Source: Flavobacterium sinopsychrotolerans
GTDB taxonomy: Bacteria; Bacteroidota; Bacteroidia; Flavobacteriales; Flavobacteriaceae
Length of the DNA stretch: 64,000 nucleotides
Reading direction: 5' to 3'
Assembly (NCBI RefSeq): GCF_900110375.1
Contig: NZ_FODN01000001.1
Span: 310,001-374,000, forward strand
In this document: positions 27,868 to 37,963 of the stretch, piece by piece
Position numbering within the stretch: position 1 is the first letter of the stretch
How the letters are laid out: every line of letters starts with the position of its first letter
Made by a program: the position numbers and the translations under genes
The notes under the pieces: generated by a model
Database searches by the model: none
What the model saw: only the letters and a program-made list of their open reading frames with translations
What the model was told of the DNA's origin: nothing

Positions 27868-27920
27868 ATTTGATTTGCACTTTAGGATTTTGAAATTCTA
27901 AATCGTAAATCACAACTATT

Positions 27921-28370
27921 TTATGTCAATAGTTTTTTAACTATTGTAGAAATTGTTTTTCCTTCGGCAGTTCCACCTAATTGAGCTGCAGCCAATCCCA
28001 TTACTTTTCCCATTGATGCGATTCCTGATGCTCCAGTTTCTGTAATGATTTTTGCTATCACAGCTTCTACTTCTGCTTCGCTTAATTGTGCTGGTAAGAA
28101 TTTCTCGATTACTGCAATTTGTGCCAATTCTGGTTCAGCCAAGTCCAACCGGTTTTGTTCTGTAAAAATTTTGGCGCTATCCTTACGTGTTTTTACTAAT
28201 TTCTGAAGTAACTTTATTTCATCATCAGCAGAGATTTCTTCTTTTGATCCTGTTGCTGTTTGTGCTAATAAGATTTCAGATTTGATAGCTCTCAAAGCTT
28301 CTAATGCTACTGTATCTTTGGCTCTCATGGCGATTTTGATTTCGTCCATGATGTGTACTGATAAACTCAT
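27921..28370 (-). CDS. GatB/YqeY domain protein
   Basis: A 149-residue protein consisting of one GatB/YqeY domain, helical throughout, related to the tail of the tRNA amidotransferase subunit GatB. Family phrases are ALRAIKSEI, LLQKLVKTRKDSAKIF, EKFLPAQLSEAEVE and MGKVMGLAAAQLGG. Its role is thought to involve tRNA or aminoacyl-tRNA binding, but no reaction is established. It lies between tRNA-Arg and ftsZ on the same strand as the dcw cluster, separated from ftsZ by a terminator. Confidence 0.9.
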   Translation of the reverse strand: MSLSVHIMDEIKIAMRAKDTVALEALRAIKSEILLAQTATGSKEEISADDEIKLLQKLVKTRKDSAKIFTEQNRLDLAEPELAQIAVIEKFLPAQLSEAEVEAVIAKIITETGASGIASMGKVMGLAAAQLGGTAEGKTISTIVKKLLT

Positions 28371-28672
28371 ATTCTTTATTGTTAATTTGGTTAATCAATT
28401 ATTTGACTAATCGATTGTTGAAATGCTACTTTTGAAAACGATTTTTTTGCCCCAGATGGCAGTAAAAAGCCTTTTAGGAGAAAATGTGTTTTTTATTGGA
28501 CTTAAAAAGCGACCAAAGGAAGCTCTTTTAAGACCTTATAAAAAAGCATTTTCGAGAAAAAGCTTGAAACAACAGCTGGATTAAGGCCCGACAAATTTAA
28601 AGAATTTTACTCGGATTTACAACAACAGATCGCTTGGTCTTATCGATAGTTCCCGAATTTCCTTGCAATGGC
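28371..28672. other. Intergenic region upstream of the YqeY gene, no gene seen
   Basis: No convincing open frame occurs. The stretch from about 28450 to 28650 has mixed composition with phrases such as GCCCCAGATGGCAG and GGCCCGACAAATTTAAAG. It looks like decayed intergenic repeat material of the kind I remember from flavobacterial genomes. The promoter for the YqeY gene should lie at its left end on the minus strand. Confidence 0.5.
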
Positions 28673-28710
28673 AAAAAATAGCCCGAAAATTAAATATAAT
28701 TTTCGGGCTA
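28673..28710 (-). terminator. Terminator of the dcw cluster after ftsZ
   Basis: A perfect 14-bp stem TAGCCCGAAAATTA / TAATTTTCGGGCTA with a 4-base loop. On the minus strand it is followed by six T. It closes the thirteen-gene division and wall cluster. Confidence 0.93.
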
Positions 28711-28730
28711 CTCCTTTTAGTCTGCGTTCG

Positions 28731-30671
28731 TTAATCTACGTTATCGTGTAAATAGGAGTTGTTTGAACGCAACTGTAAATCATTATTACTATCTGTTCCT
28801 ACAGAAATTCTTGAATTTGTATTATTCGTTTGATTGTTTGTAATGTCTATTCCCAATCTTTTGTAAGCTGGTTCTTTTTCATACTCATCAATTTTAGAGA
28901 CATTGTTATGAAACTTATAATTGAATTCTTTTAATTTTTTTCTTCTTTCATCAGCTTTCATTCGCAATGATTCTTCTATAGTCATTTCCATAGGAGATAT
29001 TGCATCAAAATCTACAGTAGTGTTAACCGAAGTTTCCACTTGTTTCATGGTGATATTCAATTCCGCCGGCACAACAACTTCTGGCGTTTTTGCAACTGGC
29101 TTTGCCATAAATTCTGGCTCTTCTTCCATATATTCTTCTAGAGAATATTTGATGATTCCATTATCCATCAATTCTGTTACGGGAACAAATTGAACGGCTT
29201 CATTTACTTTGATATCACGAGTTTCATTCGTCAATTCAAACATCACTTTATTTTCTTCAACTTGCGCTACTGGTTCAGCTTTGAAAAGTGGCAAATCAAA
29301 AGAGAACGTAGTTTGTTCTTGTCTTTCTACAACTTTAGGCTGTACTGCTTTTACTTCTGCCACTGGCGATGAAATGGTAAAATCAATATCAGTAATAGGA
29401 GAAACAATTTCAAAAGTCACGTCTAAATTTTTAATAAATTCAGACATTACCATCAATTCTTCCTTGTTGATTGTTGGTGCAGGTGCTGTAACTACTGGCT
29501 CAGGAGCAACTACCATATCTTCCAACAAATCGAAAACTATTCTTTCGTTTGAATTATTAGCTGGAGATTCTGTATTCAAATCAAACGCAGCAACAGTTCT
29601 GTTGGTTAGATTATGAACACTTCTTTGCTCATCTTCTAGCGTGTGTATAATTTTTTTTGGTTCTGTATTTACGATTTCGTTTTGTTGTTCAATATCAAAA
29701 CCGGTAGCAATAATAGTCACTGCAATAGCATCTCCAAGTGATTCGTCTTCACCAACCCCCATGATAATGTTTGCATTATGACCTGCTTCAACTTGAATAT
29801 GGTCATTGATTTCTCCAATTTCGTCAATTGTAATTTCATTAGTTCCAGAAACGATAAGCAACAATACGTTTTTTGCACCAGTAATTTTATTATCATTTAA
29901 CAACGGAGAATCTAAGGCAGCAATAATGGCTTCCTTAGCTCTATTTTCACCTGAAGAAACAGAAGATCCCATAATAGCCGTTCCGCTATTATACAATACT
30001 GTTTTAGCATCTCTTAAATCGATATTTTGAGTATAGTGATGCGTAATCACTTCGGCTATTCCTCTTGAGGCTGTTGCCAAAACTTCATCTGCTTTTGAAA
30101 ACCCAGCTTTGAAACCAAGATTCCCATACACTTCTCTTAATTTATTGTTGTTGATAACAATTAAAGAATCGACTTGTTTACGCAATTTTTCAATACCAAT
30201 TAACGCTTGCTCCTGACGCACTTTCCCTTCAAACAAGAAAGGCAATGTCACAATACCAACCGTAAGAATATCTCTTTCTTTAGCTAATTGCGCAATTACT
30301 GGTGCAGCTCCAGTTCCTGTTCCTCCACCCATTCCGGCAGTAATGAATACCATTTTAGTATTTCGATCCAACATTTTTTCAATTTCGGAAATACTTTCAA
30401 TAGCGGATTGCTGTCCTACATCTGGGTTAGCTCCTGCACCAAGTCCTTCAGTCAAATGTACTCCTAACTGAATTTTATTAGGTACAGAACTGCTCTGTAA
30501 AGCTTGAGAATCCGTATTACATACGATAAAATCTACGCCTTTAATCCCTTGTTTAAACATGTGATTTATAGCGTTACTTCCGCCTCCACCTACACCAATA
30601 ACTTTGATTACATTTGATTGGTTTTTTGGTAAATCAAATGAAATACTTCCAAATTCTGAGTTGCTCATCAT
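28731..30671 (-). CDS. ftsZ: Cell division protein FtsZ with long C-terminal linker
   Basis: Tubulin-like GTPase that forms the Z ring. The GTPase domain (about 20-330) has the N-terminal VGGGGSNAI motif and the tubulin signature GGGTGTGAAP at 115-124. At 646 residues it is far longer than the approximately 380 of E. coli. Residues 340-600 form an acidic, Pro/Glu/Val-rich disordered linker. The C-terminal peptide (DLQLRSNNSYLHDNVD) resembles the conserved tail in this order. It is the last gene of the dcw cluster, 47 bases after ftsA. Confidence 0.97.
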   Translation of the reverse strand: MMSNSEFGSISFDLPKNQSNVIKVIGVGGGGSNAINHMFKQGIKGVDFIVCNTDSQALQSSSVPNKIQLGVHLTEGLGAGANPDVGQQSAIESISEIEKMLDRNTKMVFITAGMGGGTGTGAAPVIAQLAKERDILTVGIVTLPFLFEGKVRQEQALIGIEKLRKQVDSLIVINNNKLREVYGNLGFKAGFSKADEVLATASRGIAEVITHHYTQNIDLRDAKTVLYNSGTAIMGSSVSSGENRAKEAIIAALDSPLLNDNKITGAKNVLLLIVSGTNEITIDEIGEINDHIQVEAGHNANIIMGVGEDESLGDAIAVTIIATGFDIEQQNEIVNTEPKKIIHTLEDEQRSVHNLTNRTVAAFDLNTESPANNSNERIVFDLLEDMVVAPEPVVTAPAPTINKEELMVMSEFIKNLDVTFEIVSPITDIDFTISSPVAEVKAVQPKVVERQEQTTFSFDLPLFKAEPVAQVEENKVMFELTNETRDIKVNEAVQFVPVTELMDNGIIKYSLEEYMEEEPEFMAKPVAKTPEVVVPAELNITMKQVETSVNTTVDFDAISPMEMTIEESLRMKADERRKKLKEFNYKFHNNVSKIDEYEKEPAYKRLGIDITNNQTNNTNSRISVGTDSNNDLQLRSNNSYLHDNVD

Positions 30672-30718
30672 TTTATTTGGTTTTTGATATTTATTATTAA
30701 TTCTTGCGAGTGTTTGTC

Positions 30719-32101
30719 TTATTCTGCGTTATCTAAAAAATCTTTGATCTTATCAACATAACGGTCAAAGAAATTTCTTTGAATTCTGTTTACAGTAGAA
30801 TTGTGTTTTTCATTTGAATTTTGTTCTTCTTCCTCATCTACTTTCTCCGGAATCTCATACACTGGACTCTGAATAACTGGCGCTCTATAAGCGACCACTT
30901 TTGGTTCCACAACAGCATCGAGTCGTATTGCACTTTGTGAATTATTCTCAATGCTCTTCATTACTAATCCTACTGCCGTTGCGTACAATGGACTTGAGAT
31001 CTCTTCATCTGAATTTCCAGCCAGATGCTCATTTGGATATCCAATTCTAGTATCCATTCCTGTAATATATTCTACTAACTGCTTGATGTGTTTTAATTGT
31101 GCACCACCACCAGTAAGTACTATTCCTGCAATTAATTTTTTACGAGGATCTTCGTGACCATACGCTTTTACTTCCGTAAAAACCTGATCTACAATCTCCA
31201 CAACACGAGCATGGATTATTTTAGAAAGATTTTTTAACGAAATCTCCTTTGGTTCTCTGCCTCTTAATCCTGGAATAGAAACAATTTCATTGTCTTTATT
31301 TTCTCCTGGCCAAGCTGATCCAAATTTAACCTTTAATAATTCTGCCTGTTTTTCAATTATAGAACACCCTTCTTTAATATCATCCGTAATCACGTTTCCT
31401 CCAAAAGGAATTACCGCCGTATGCCGAATAATACCATCTTTGAAAATCGCTAAATCCGTTGTTCCACCACCGATATCGATCAATGCAACCCCAGCTTCTT
31501 TTTCTTCCTGACTCAAAACGGCATCTGCCGAAGCCAATGGCTCCAATGTTAATCCCGACAATTCAATTCCGGAACTTTGAATACATCTGCCTACATTACG
31601 AATCGATGAAGCCTGTCCGACTACAACATGAAAACTAGATTCTAATCGTCCGCCATACATTCCTATAGGCTCTTTAATTTCAGATTGTCCGTCAATTTTA
31701 AATTCCTGTGGCAAAACGTGTATTATTTCTTCACCCGGTAACATTGCTAATTTATTCACTTGATCAATCAAAAGCTGAATATCATCCCCACCAATTACTT
31801 CTTCGGGATTATGTCTGCTGATATAATCTGTATGCTGAATACTACGGATGTGTTGCCCCGCAATTCCTACTACTACATCTTTTATTTTATAACCTGAATT
31901 ATTTTCAGCTTCATGTATTGCTTGCTGTATTGATTGTATGGTTTGAGTGATGTTATTTACAACGCCTCTTGCCACACCCAAACTTTTAGATTTTCCTACA
32001 CCTAAAATTTCTAGTTTACCATATTCATTTTTCTTGCCTATCATGGCAACTATTTTAGTTGTCCCAATATCTAGACCTACTGCAATATTCTCTTTTTCCA
32101 T
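30719..32101 (-). CDS. ftsA: Cell division protein FtsA
   Basis: Actin-like ATPase that tethers FtsZ to the membrane. Motifs include VGLDIGTTKIVAMIG at the N-terminus, VALIDIGGGTTDLAIF (phosphate 2) and GIVLTGGGAQLKHI (adenosine). The C-terminal end (QRNFFDRYVDKIKDFLDN) is the amphipathic membrane-targeting helix after a variable linker. It starts six bases after ftsQ and precedes ftsZ, the standard order. Confidence 0.97.
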   Translation of the reverse strand: MEKENIAVGLDIGTTKIVAMIGKKNEYGKLEILGVGKSKSLGVARGVVNNITQTIQSIQQAIHEAENNSGYKIKDVVVGIAGQHIRSIQHTDYISRHNPEEVIGGDDIQLLIDQVNKLAMLPGEEIIHVLPQEFKIDGQSEIKEPIGMYGGRLESSFHVVVGQASSIRNVGRCIQSSGIELSGLTLEPLASADAVLSQEEKEAGVALIDIGGGTTDLAIFKDGIIRHTAVIPFGGNVITDDIKEGCSIIEKQAELLKVKFGSAWPGENKDNEIVSIPGLRGREPKEISLKNLSKIIHARVVEIVDQVFTEVKAYGHEDPRKKLIAGIVLTGGGAQLKHIKQLVEYITGMDTRIGYPNEHLAGNSDEEISSPLYATAVGLVMKSIENNSQSAIRLDAVVEPKVVAYRAPVIQSPVYEIPEKVDEEEEQNSNEKHNSTVNRIQRNFFDRYVDKIKDFLDNAE

Positions 32102-32107
32102 TATCTA

Positions 32108-32830
32108 TTATTTAGTGCAAACTACTTGTTCCGTAAATCGGAGATCAATTTTTCTATATTTATACAACGAACTGTCTAAAACTGCTTTTTGAAAAAAAGC
32201 TTTATAATTTTTAAATTTACGCTCTACATTTATGATTCTACCAAAATCTATTTGATAATCAAAATTTCTATTGAACATTTTTAAGCTCCCATTAGGCATA
32301 ATCTGAATTCCAATTATGTTTTTTTTCAAAAAGGGATCATCATAAATTACACGAAATAAATTAGCCAAATCTTCGCTGTTTTTTGTACTCATCACCCCCG
32401 AAACTAGCGGAACTCTTGCGGTAAAATTTGCTGACAACGGCATTCTATTACCTTTGTAATCAACATAAAAAGAACCTTGCTCATTAAAAAATCTTGCTAT
32501 AGGAATTTTTTGTTTCACTACTGCTTTTAATACACCATCAATAGTCACAAATACATCTGATTTGTCAATCATTTCTTGTGAATTAATGCTTTTTTCAAGC
32601 TTATTCAAATCTAAATCAACTTTTTGAATGCTTGATGCATCTCTTTTATTTTCTATCAACAATTTATTAACCGTTTCTTGTTTTACAAAAGGGGCGTTAT
32701 CGTCGACAAAAATGACCTTAGATTTAGTCAATTTTCTGTTTTCGTTTCGGTTTGATGTGAACGAAAACAGAAAAATCACTAAAACAAACATCAGTAATAA
32801 TCGAATATTTGTCCAATTAAAGAGTCTCAT
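32108..32830 (-). CDS. ftsQ: Cell division protein FtsQ
   Basis: Bitopic divisome protein linking early and late division factors. A membrane segment spans about residues 8-25 (IRLLLMFVLVIFLFSF), then a periplasmic POTRA-like region of about 75 residues (NRKLTKSKVIFVDDNAPFV) and a beta domain (ARFFNEQGSFYVDYKGNRMPLS in two strands). It overlaps murC by 14 bases and is followed by ftsA after six bases. The sequence diverges from proteobacterial FtsQ; context and layout support the call. Confidence 0.9.
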   Translation of the reverse strand: MRLFNWTNIRLLLMFVLVIFLFSFTSNRNENRKLTKSKVIFVDDNAPFVKQETVNKLLIENKRDASSIQKVDLDLNKLEKSINSQEMIDKSDVFVTIDGVLKAVVKQKIPIARFFNEQGSFYVDYKGNRMPLSANFTARVPLVSGVMSTKNSEDLANLFRVIYDDPFLKKNIIGIQIMPNGSLKMFNRNFDYQIDFGRIINVERKFKNYKAFFQKAVLDSSLYKYRKIDLRFTEQVVCTK

Positions 32831-34166
32831 TTATTGCTTTTTTAATTGACGGTACTAATTCTCCTATATCTCCAGCTCCGATAGTAACAATAACTGTGGC
32901 ATCACTACCTAAAATTGAAGTAATCAATTCATTTTTAGAAACTAACACACAATTTTTATTTGTCATTTTATCCATCAGCCATTTTGTAGTTACACCTTCC
33001 ATTGGCAATTCTCTCGCAGGATAAATATCTAATAAGATAATCTGATCAAAAGCCGACAGACTTTTGGCGAAATCATCTGCAAAATCTCTGGTTCTGCTAA
33101 ACAAATGCGGTTGAAAAACAGCCAAAACTTTTTGGTTTGGATATAACTCCCGAACTGCTTGATGTACTGCATTTATTTCTGTTGGATGATGTGCATAATC
33201 GTCTATATAAACTAAATCATCCGTTTTAATCTGATAAGAAAACCTTCTTTTAATTCCTTTGAAACTAGCTAAAGCATTTGCAATATCGCTATTTTCTATA
33301 CCATAGGTTTTTGACATTGCTATAGCCATTAAAGCATTCATCAAATTATGTTTTCCTGGTAATCCAAAATGCAAATCCTTTATTATTTCAGTAGGCGTTT
33401 GCACATCAAAAATATAACTACCTTTGTCTATTCTAATATTCAAAGCTTTGAATGCAGCCTCATCCTTTACTGCACATATAACGCCTTCGAGTGGTAATTC
33501 TTTGGTAATAAAGAGTTTGCTTTTATCTTCTATTTTAGAGGCAAATTCAACAAAAGATTCTTCAATTGCTTCACTAGTCCCGTAAATATCCAAATGATCT
33601 GCATCCATAGAAGTAATACAAGCAATATTAGGAGATAAATGCAAGAAAGAACGATCGAACTCATCTGCTTCTACAACTGTAACTGTTTTTCCGCTTCCTA
33701 TTAAATTCGAATTATAATTCTCTACAATTCCTCCAATAAAGGCAGTAACGTCAACACCACTTTCGTATAAAATATGTCCAAGTATACTTGACGTTGTTGT
33801 TTTTCCGTGGGTTCCTGCAACAGCAAAACTGAACGTATCTTTAGTGATTATACCTAAAACTTCTGCTCTTTTTTTAATTACGTACCCTCTTTCTAAGAAA
33901 TAATTCCACTCCGAATGTACCATAGGAACTGCGGGAGTAATTATCACCAAAGTGTTTTCTATAAAAAAATCTTTTGGAATCAAATCAATATTGTCTTCAA
34001 AATGAATTGAGATTCCGCTTTCTATTAATTCATTGGTAAGGGCTGAAGGCATTTTATCATAACCTGAAACCTGCTTTCCAATGGTCTTGAAATAACGAGC
34101 TAAAGCGCTCATTCCAATACCTCCGATGCCTATGAAATATACATTATGTATTTGGTTTAGGTTCAT
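32817..34166 (-). CDS. murC: UDP-N-acetylmuramate--L-alanine ligase MurC
   Basis: Cytoplasmic ATP-dependent ligase adding the first residue of the peptidoglycan stem peptide. The N-terminal Rossmann motif is [17 protein letters not shown], the ATP loop is [10 protein letters not shown], and [10 protein letters not shown] with HLFSRT mark the MurC family. At 449 residues it has normal length. It overlaps murG by 4 bases and ftsQ by 14. Confidence 0.97.
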   Translation of the reverse strand: MNLNQIHNVYFIGIGGIGMSALARYFKTIGKQVSGYDKMPSALTNELIESGISIHFEDNIDLIPKDFFIENTLVIITPAVPMVHSEWNYFLERGYVIKKRAEVLGIITKDTFSFAVAGTHGKTTTSSILGHILYESGVDVTAFIGGIVENYNSNLIGSGKTVTVVEADEFDRSFLHLSPNIACITSMDADHLDIYGTSEAIEESFVEFASKIEDKSKLFITKELPLEGVICAVKDEAAFKALNIRIDKGSYIFDVQTPTEIIKDLHFGLPGKHNLMNALMAIAMSKTYGIENSDIANALASFKGIKRRFSYQIKTDDLVYIDDYAHHPTEINAVHQAVRELYPNQKVLAVFQPHLFSRTRDFADDFAKSLSAFDQIILLDIYPARELPMEGVTTKWLMDKMTNKNCVLVSKNELITSILGSDATVIVTIGAGDIGELVPSIKKAINETL

Positions 34167-35254
34167 TTTATTAATTTTATGATTTCGTCAACGATCTCTT
34201 TTGTGGCGTTTACTTTAGCTAATTTTTTTATGTTTTCCGATAATTCTTTTTGTACTATTTCATTTAATACTAAATCATTAAATACCGTATTAAATTGTGT
34301 ATCCAATTCATTTTCTTTGATTAAAATTGCTCCCTTTTTATCAACAACAGCTTGAGCATTTTTAGTCTGATGATCTTCCGCAACGTTTGGAGATGGAATA
34401 AAAATCACTGGTTTTCCCACTATACACAACTCGGAAACCGAAGATGCACCTGCTCGTGAAATCACAATGTCTGCCGCCGCGTATACCAAATCCATCCTGT
34501 CAATAAATGAAAAAACTTGGATATTTTCGTTATCACCATAACGTTTATAATCCTCAAAATATAATTTTCCACATTGCCAAATCACTTGAATATTCTGTGC
34601 GGAAAAAGCTAAAATCTCTTTAGCTATCAACTGATTTACTCTTCTTGCGCCAAGGCTTCCTCCAAGAACTAATACTGTTTTTTTTTCAGAATCTAAATTA
34701 AAATGGTGAATCGCCTCGTCTCTTTTGCTATCAATATCAATTAAATCCTGTCGTACTGGATTTCCCGTCAGAATCATTTTATTCTTTGGAAAAAAACGTT
34801 CCAAGTTTTCGTATGCTACGCAAATTTTATCTACGTTTTTACTCAGCAATTTATTTGTAATACCCGGATAGGAATTCTGTTCTTGAATAACTGTTGGAAC
34901 ACCCGCAATAGTAGCTATTTGCAATAATGGACCACTTGCAAAACCTCCAGTACCGATCACTACATCCGGTTTGAATTGACTAATTATCGTTCTTGATTTC
35001 AGCAAACTACTAATTAATTTGATTGGAAAAAGTGTATTATCAAATGTCAGTCTTCTTTGCAATCCTGCAATCCAAAGCCCAATAATTTTGTAACCTGCCT
35101 GAGGAACTTTTTGCATTTCCATTTTATCTTTTGCACCTACAAAAAGAAATTCCGCATCCGGAAAACGCGATTTTAATTCATTTGCAATAGCAATTGCCGG
35201 ATAGATATGCCCTCCCGTTCCACCACCACTCAATATGAATTTATACTGTCTCAT
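34163..35254 (-). CDS. murG: UDP-GlcNAc:lipid I N-acetylglucosaminyltransferase MurG
   Basis: GT28 glycosyltransferase that makes lipid II from lipid I at the inner face of the membrane. The N-terminal loop [16 protein letters not shown], the TGGFASGP loop, [12 protein letters not shown] and the UDP-binding [12 protein letters not shown] are all present. It has 363 residues. It overlaps murC by 4 bases and follows ftsW by 42. Confidence 0.97.
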   Translation of the reverse strand: MRQYKFILSGGGTGGHIYPAIAIANELKSRFPDAEFLFVGAKDKMEMQKVPQAGYKIIGLWIAGLQRRLTFDNTLFPIKLISSLLKSRTIISQFKPDVVIGTGGFASGPLLQIATIAGVPTVIQEQNSYPGITNKLLSKNVDKICVAYENLERFFPKNKMILTGNPVRQDLIDIDSKRDEAIHHFNLDSEKKTVLVLGGSLGARRVNQLIAKEILAFSAQNIQVIWQCGKLYFEDYKRYGDNENIQVFSFIDRMDLVYAAADIVISRAGASSVSELCIVGKPVIFIPSPNVAEDHQTKNAQAVVDKKGAILIKENELDTQFNTVFNDLVLNEIVQKELSENIKKLAKVNATKEIVDEIIKLIK

Positions 35255-35296
35255 TTATTTTAAATTTCCAATTTTCTTAAAAAACCTTAAAATGAA

Positions 35297-36586
35297 TTAT
35301 TTATTCAAAACTGCATTCATAGGATTTATAGCTTTATCCTCAATAGAAAAATTTTCTGCAACTACCTCTTCCTCTTCTAATTCCCGGTCAATTAATTTTT
35401 GAAGTGCTTCCTCTCTTTTAGCAGCATTCATCAATTCTTGAGCAATTTCTTCGTCTTTTTTAGTGACACTAATAATAATTCCAAGTGCAAAACAGGTCAT
35501 CCAAATTGAACTTCCTCCACTACTTATCAATGGTAATGTTTGTCCCGTGACAGGTAATAATTCTACTGCAACTGCCATATTTATCATGGCTTGAAAAATC
35601 ATTGGAAAACCTAAACCTACGACTACTAATTTCCCAAACAACGTATTAGCCTTATGCGAAGCAATAACAAATCGAAACAACAACAGCAGATATAAAGTAA
35701 GTACGCCAAAACCTCCTATAAGCCCATACTCCTCAACAATTATAGCAAAAATAAAATCAGAGGAAGATTGTGGCAAAAAGTTTTTTTGAACACTTTTACC
35801 TGGACCTAATCCATATATTTTACCAGAAGCTATTGCAATTTTAGCTTTCTCTATTTGATAATTATCTTCATCAGGCTTATCCGTCCTAAAATTTTCAATT
35901 CGATTTCCCCATGTCCCTACTCTACTAAAAAACCTTGAATCAGGAAATGCTTTAGCAATCAGAATAAAAAAAGTGAGAAATAATATCCCAGAACCAACAA
36001 CAATGGCAATATATTTTAATGGATATTTTCCAATAAAAACAAGCATAAGAACCATTGCGAAAATTAATGCGGTTGTAGAGAAATTAGCCGGAAGAATAAA
36101 CATTAAAGTAATAAATACAGGCAACCAAAGTTCCAAAATTGATGATTTGAAAGTAATAGGAACTGCTCTAGTTTTAGACAAATAACGCGCTACAAAAATA
36201 AACAAAACCATAGATGCCAACGTCGATGTTTGAAACGTGATTCCTATGAACGGTACTTGAATCCATCTGCTGGCATTAGCACCTGCAATTACTGTACCTT
36301 TAATTAGTGTATATGCTAATAATACCCAAACAACGTATAAAGCTCCTTTTGAAATAGCTTTAAAATAATGATAAGGCACTTTGTGAACAAAATATATTAT
36401 TGCAAAACCAATACAAATATGTGCCAAATGTTTCACCAAATAGCCCAACGTATTCCCAGTTCCGTGGCCAATATAAGCCAAATTACTACTAGCACTAAAA
36501 ACAGGCATAAACGAAAACAGCGCTAATAAGGCCACAAATGACCATATTACCCTATCCCCTTTTAATTTGTTTACTAACTGTTTCAT
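35297..36586 (-). CDS. ftsW: Peptidoglycan glycosyltransferase FtsW
   Basis: SEDS-family polymerase of septal peptidoglycan. About ten hydrophobic segments are visible. SEDS motifs include GANASRWI, PSDFIFAIIVEEYGLIGG-like (SSDFIFAIIVEEYGLIGG) and the C-terminal LPVTGQTLPLISSGGSS. The Asp expected for catalysis lies in the large extracellular loop region. A C-terminal cytoplasmic tail of about 50 residues is rich in Glu. It sits between murD and murG in the dcw order. Confidence 0.95.
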   Translation of the reverse strand: MKQLVNKLKGDRVIWSFVALLALFSFMPVFSASSNLAYIGHGTGNTLGYLVKHLAHICIGFAIIYFVHKVPYHYFKAISKGALYVVWVLLAYTLIKGTVIAGANASRWIQVPFIGITFQTSTLASMVLFIFVARYLSKTRAVPITFKSSILELWLPVFITLMFILPANFSTTALIFAMVLMLVFIGKYPLKYIAIVVGSGILFLTFFILIAKAFPDSRFFSRVGTWGNRIENFRTDKPDEDNYQIEKAKIAIASGKIYGLGPGKSVQKNFLPQSSSDFIFAIIVEEYGLIGGFGVLTLYLLLLFRFVIASHKANTLFGKLVVVGLGFPMIFQAMINMAVAVELLPVTGQTLPLISSGGSSIWMTCFALGIIISVTKKDEEIAQELMNAAKREEALQKLIDRELEEEEVVAENFSIEDKAINPMNAVLNK

Positions 36587-36630
36587 TCTTCATTTTTGTT
36601 TAAGGTTAATCAACTTAACTAAAAAACTTT

Positions 36631-37962
36631 TTATAGACTCTTTACCGCTTGTTTAAATTGAATACCTCTGTCCTCATAGTTTTCAAACAAATCAAAACTA
36701 GCACAAGCTGGCGACAATAAAACCGTATCTCCTTTTTCTGATAATCGTTGTGCCATTTTCACAGCATCATTCATATTCGTAACCTCAATCATCATATCGA
36801 CCACATTTCCAAAAGCATCTATGATTTTTTTGTTGTCTACACCAAGGCAAATAATGGCTTTCACTTTTTCACGAACTAATGACATTAATTCGTTATAATC
36901 ATTTCCTTTATCAACACCACCAACAATCCAAACAGTAGGTGTATTCATACTATCTAAAGCAAAAAAAGTAGCATTTACATTCGTTGCTTTTGAATCATTA
37001 ATATATTGAACGTTCTGGATTTTTAAAACTTTCTCAAGACGGTGTTCTACTCCTTGAAAATTAGAAAGACTCTCACGAATTGTCGCCTTTCTTATTTGCA
37101 TTAATTTTGCCACAGAGGTTGCTGCCATTGCGTTTTTCATGTTATGTTTTCCTTCTAAAGCAATGTGTTCTGTGTCCATTGTAAACTCTTCTTGGTTAAT
37201 TTTTATTTCCATTTTATTGTTTTTTATATACGCTCCTTCGCTGAAAATTTTAGTCAATGAAAAAGGAATTAATTTTGCTTTTGTTGTGTGCGTTTTGAAC
37301 CATTCGTTTATTGCTTCATCATCCGAATCATATATGAGGTAATCGTCCTCCGTTTGATTCATCGTAATTCTAAACTTTGCATCAATATAATTTTCATATT
37401 TGTAATCGTATCGGTCTAAATGATCCGGACTGATATTCGTAATAATCGCAATATGCGGTTTGAAATTTACAATTCCGTCCAGTTGAAAACTACTCAACTC
37501 CAGTACATAAGAATCGTATTTATTATCGGCAATTTGCCACGCAAAACTCTTTCCAATATTCCCACCCAATCCTACATTTAACCCTGCTGATTTTAACAAA
37601 TGATGTGTGAGCATGGTAGTGGTTGTCTTTCCATTACTACCGGTAATCCCTATTATGGTTGAATCTGTAAAAGGAGCTGCAAATTCAATTTCAGATACTA
37701 TTGGAATTCCTTTTTCAATAAGCTTTTTCACTATCGGAGATTTATCTGGAATTCCCGGACTTTTCATCACCACATCCGCGTTCAAGATTAAATCTTCGGT
37801 ATGCTTTTCCTCTTCCCACGCTATTCCATTAATGATAAGAACTTCTTTGTAATTGCCTTTTATCTTTCCAAAATCAGATACAAAAACTTCATATCCTTTT
37901 TTCTTACCCAGAATAGCAGTTCCAACACCGCTTTCGCCTCCACCTAAAATTACTAGCCTCAT
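36631..37962 (-). CDS. murD: UDP-N-acetylmuramoylalanine--D-glutamate ligase MurD
   Basis: Adds D-glutamate to the precursor. The family motifs are the N-terminal VILGGGESGVGTAIL, the P-loop GITGSNGKTTTTML, ISPDHLDRY, GKHNMKNA and NDSKATNV. At 443 residues it is full length. It begins a single base after mraY ends, so translation is probably coupled. Confidence 0.97.
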   Translation of the reverse strand: MRLVILGGGESGVGTAILGKKKGYEVFVSDFGKIKGNYKEVLIINGIAWEEEKHTEDLILNADVVMKSPGIPDKSPIVKKLIEKGIPIVSEIEFAAPFTDSTIIGITGSNGKTTTTMLTHHLLKSAGLNVGLGGNIGKSFAWQIADNKYDSYVLELSSFQLDGIVNFKPHIAIITNISPDHLDRYDYKYENYIDAKFRITMNQTEDDYLIYDSDDEAINEWFKTHTTKAKLIPFSLTKIFSEGAYIKNNKMEIKINQEEFTMDTEHIALEGKHNMKNAMAATSVAKLMQIRKATIRESLSNFQGVEHRLEKVLKIQNVQYINDSKATNVNATFFALDSMNTPTVWIVGGVDKGNDYNELMSLVREKVKAIICLGVDNKKIIDAFGNVVDMMIEVTNMNDAVKMAQRLSEKGDTVLLSPACASFDLFENYEDRGIQFKQAVKSL

Positions 37963-37963
37963 A

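Noticed and set aside
28921..29616. Plus-strand open frames opposite ftsZ
   Set aside because: They arise from the biased composition of the ftsZ linker on the other strand.
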